64,000 nucleotides of DNA from Anaerosporobacter mobilis DSM 15930. GTDB lineage: Bacteria > Bacillota > Clostridia > Lachnospirales > Lachnospiraceae. The stretch covers positions 24,392 through 88,391 of the forward strand of contig NZ_FRCP01000025.1 in the NCBI RefSeq assembly GCF_900142955.1, given 5' to 3'. Below the pieces are notes generated by a model that was not told the DNA's origin, did not search any database, and saw only the letters and a program-made list of their open reading frames with translations. Of the stretch, positions 63,568-64,000 are shown piece after piece. Position 1 is the stretch's first letter. Each line of letters starts with the position of its first letter. A program made the position numbers and the translations under genes.

Positions 63568-64000
63568 TGTCCTGTCATCGGGTAACTCTCTTTCGCCTCG
63601 TAGGGGCAATTTCATTTATCCACCAACGAGGTCTATCTTCATTGCAGTTATCCACAATAATCTTCAAAGATTGCGTTTTTCGTTCATAATTTCTTCTATC
63701 TTTTTTCTTCTCTTTTCTTCCTCTTTTTCTGTTCTTTCTTCTTTCTCTCAAGGAAGTCATAAGAGCTGGGATGCTTGATTTTTCTGTATTTCTTCAGGGA
63801 TTTTTCTAATGTTTAATTTTAGAAGCGTTGCGTGGTCTGGTCTGAAATGGGTAAAAAAACAGACCTGAGACGGGGCGGTTTAATGCCCTATCTAGGTCTG
63901 AATGCGAAGATGATTTCGCGGTATTTTCTATTTCATTTTCTACTGTCGACGAGGATAAACGGGGTTGCCTCAACGATGAGATGGGGTACCTCGGGACATG
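63568..64000. other. Unassigned right edge
   Basis: On the minus strand a short frame (VDNCNEDRPRWWINEIAPTR, stop near 63575) has protein-like wording and may be the tail of a gene cut by the element, but its upstream part is a low-complexity Arg/Lys stretch. Further right, open frames on both strands reach the edge (63853-64000 on +, ~63810-64000 on -). GC content is higher here. An inverted repeat CAGACCT.../AGGTCTG (about 63871-63900) with inner GGGC/GCCC is present. I cannot identify any of it. Confidence 0.3.

Noticed and set aside
63575..63760. 61-codon Arg/Lys-rich frame at the right edge
   Set aside because: The N-terminal two-thirds come from a low-complexity CT-rich strand; only the last ~20 residues look protein-like, so no gene is called.

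Overview
The window is AT-rich, with ggagg-type ribosome binding sites, TTGACA/TATAAT promoters and a Clostridia gene set: oxygen-independent ribonucleotide reductase NrdDG, a spore-cortex-hydrolase-like LysM/GH18 protein, a bile-salt/penicillin acylase, an Amt-PII fusion, many MATE, GNAT and AraC genes, and a Lachnospiraceae-type mobilizable element. An anaerobic, probably spore-forming Lachnospiraceae-like Firmicute is the best guess. This comes from gene content only; no database was searched.

Left part, about 1-38.7 kb, is chromosomal housekeeping and accessory genes. In order it holds: a MATE pump behind a probable guanidine-IV (mepA-type) riboswitch; a HEAT protein; a GNAT/YoaP protein; a two-component system; thioredoxin; a degenerate ABC ATPase; nrdDG behind two well-placed NrdR boxes; a GGDEF protein; a MraY-like transferase; a CtpE-like P-type ATPase; the LysM/GH18 hydrolase; amt-glnB; the acylase; a corrinoid ABC transporter with a CGGC protein under a cobalamin riboswitch; a class D beta-lactamase; recA; two sugar acetyltransferases with a PHP phosphatase; an AraC regulator; an amino-acid permease; and an XRE regulator. 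This part contains several broken genes: a TetR tail, a uracil-DNA-glycosylase-like gene, a signal peptidase tail, a methyltransferase and a MATE gene. Three of them have lost their middles.

From about 38.7 kb the window becomes a defense and mobile-DNA region. A NUDIX + PLD/DEAD/DUF3427 helicase pair is followed by wrecked IS21, IS256 and IS110 copies; the IS110 copy keeps a large upstream hairpin that may be its bridge RNA. Next is a tightly overlapping four-gene operon (44.3-49.2 kb): DNA methyltransferase, SMC/Rad50-like ATPase with a zinc hook, small middle protein, and PD-(D/E)XK nuclease. This looks like a Lamassu/ABC-three-component system joined to a modification enzyme and is the best candidate for an under-described system.

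From about 50.2 to 63.5 kb lies an integrative mobilizable element of about 13.3 kb. It has a tyrosine integrase, an excisionase, an XRE regulator with palindromic operators, a RepA-like ATPase, MobC and a MobA/L relaxase. Near-identical paired repeats (TAGAGCCA twice, 11 bp apart) lie at both ends. Its cargo is defense-like: a SEFIR/unknown/nucleotidyltransferase cassette flanked by 126-bp direct repeats, an Mrr-type nuclease, an ApeA-like HEPN protein with two XRE regulators nearby, and a DUF4365 protein beside the integrase module.

No tRNA, rRNA or CRISPR array was seen. The last ~430 bp could not be assigned.
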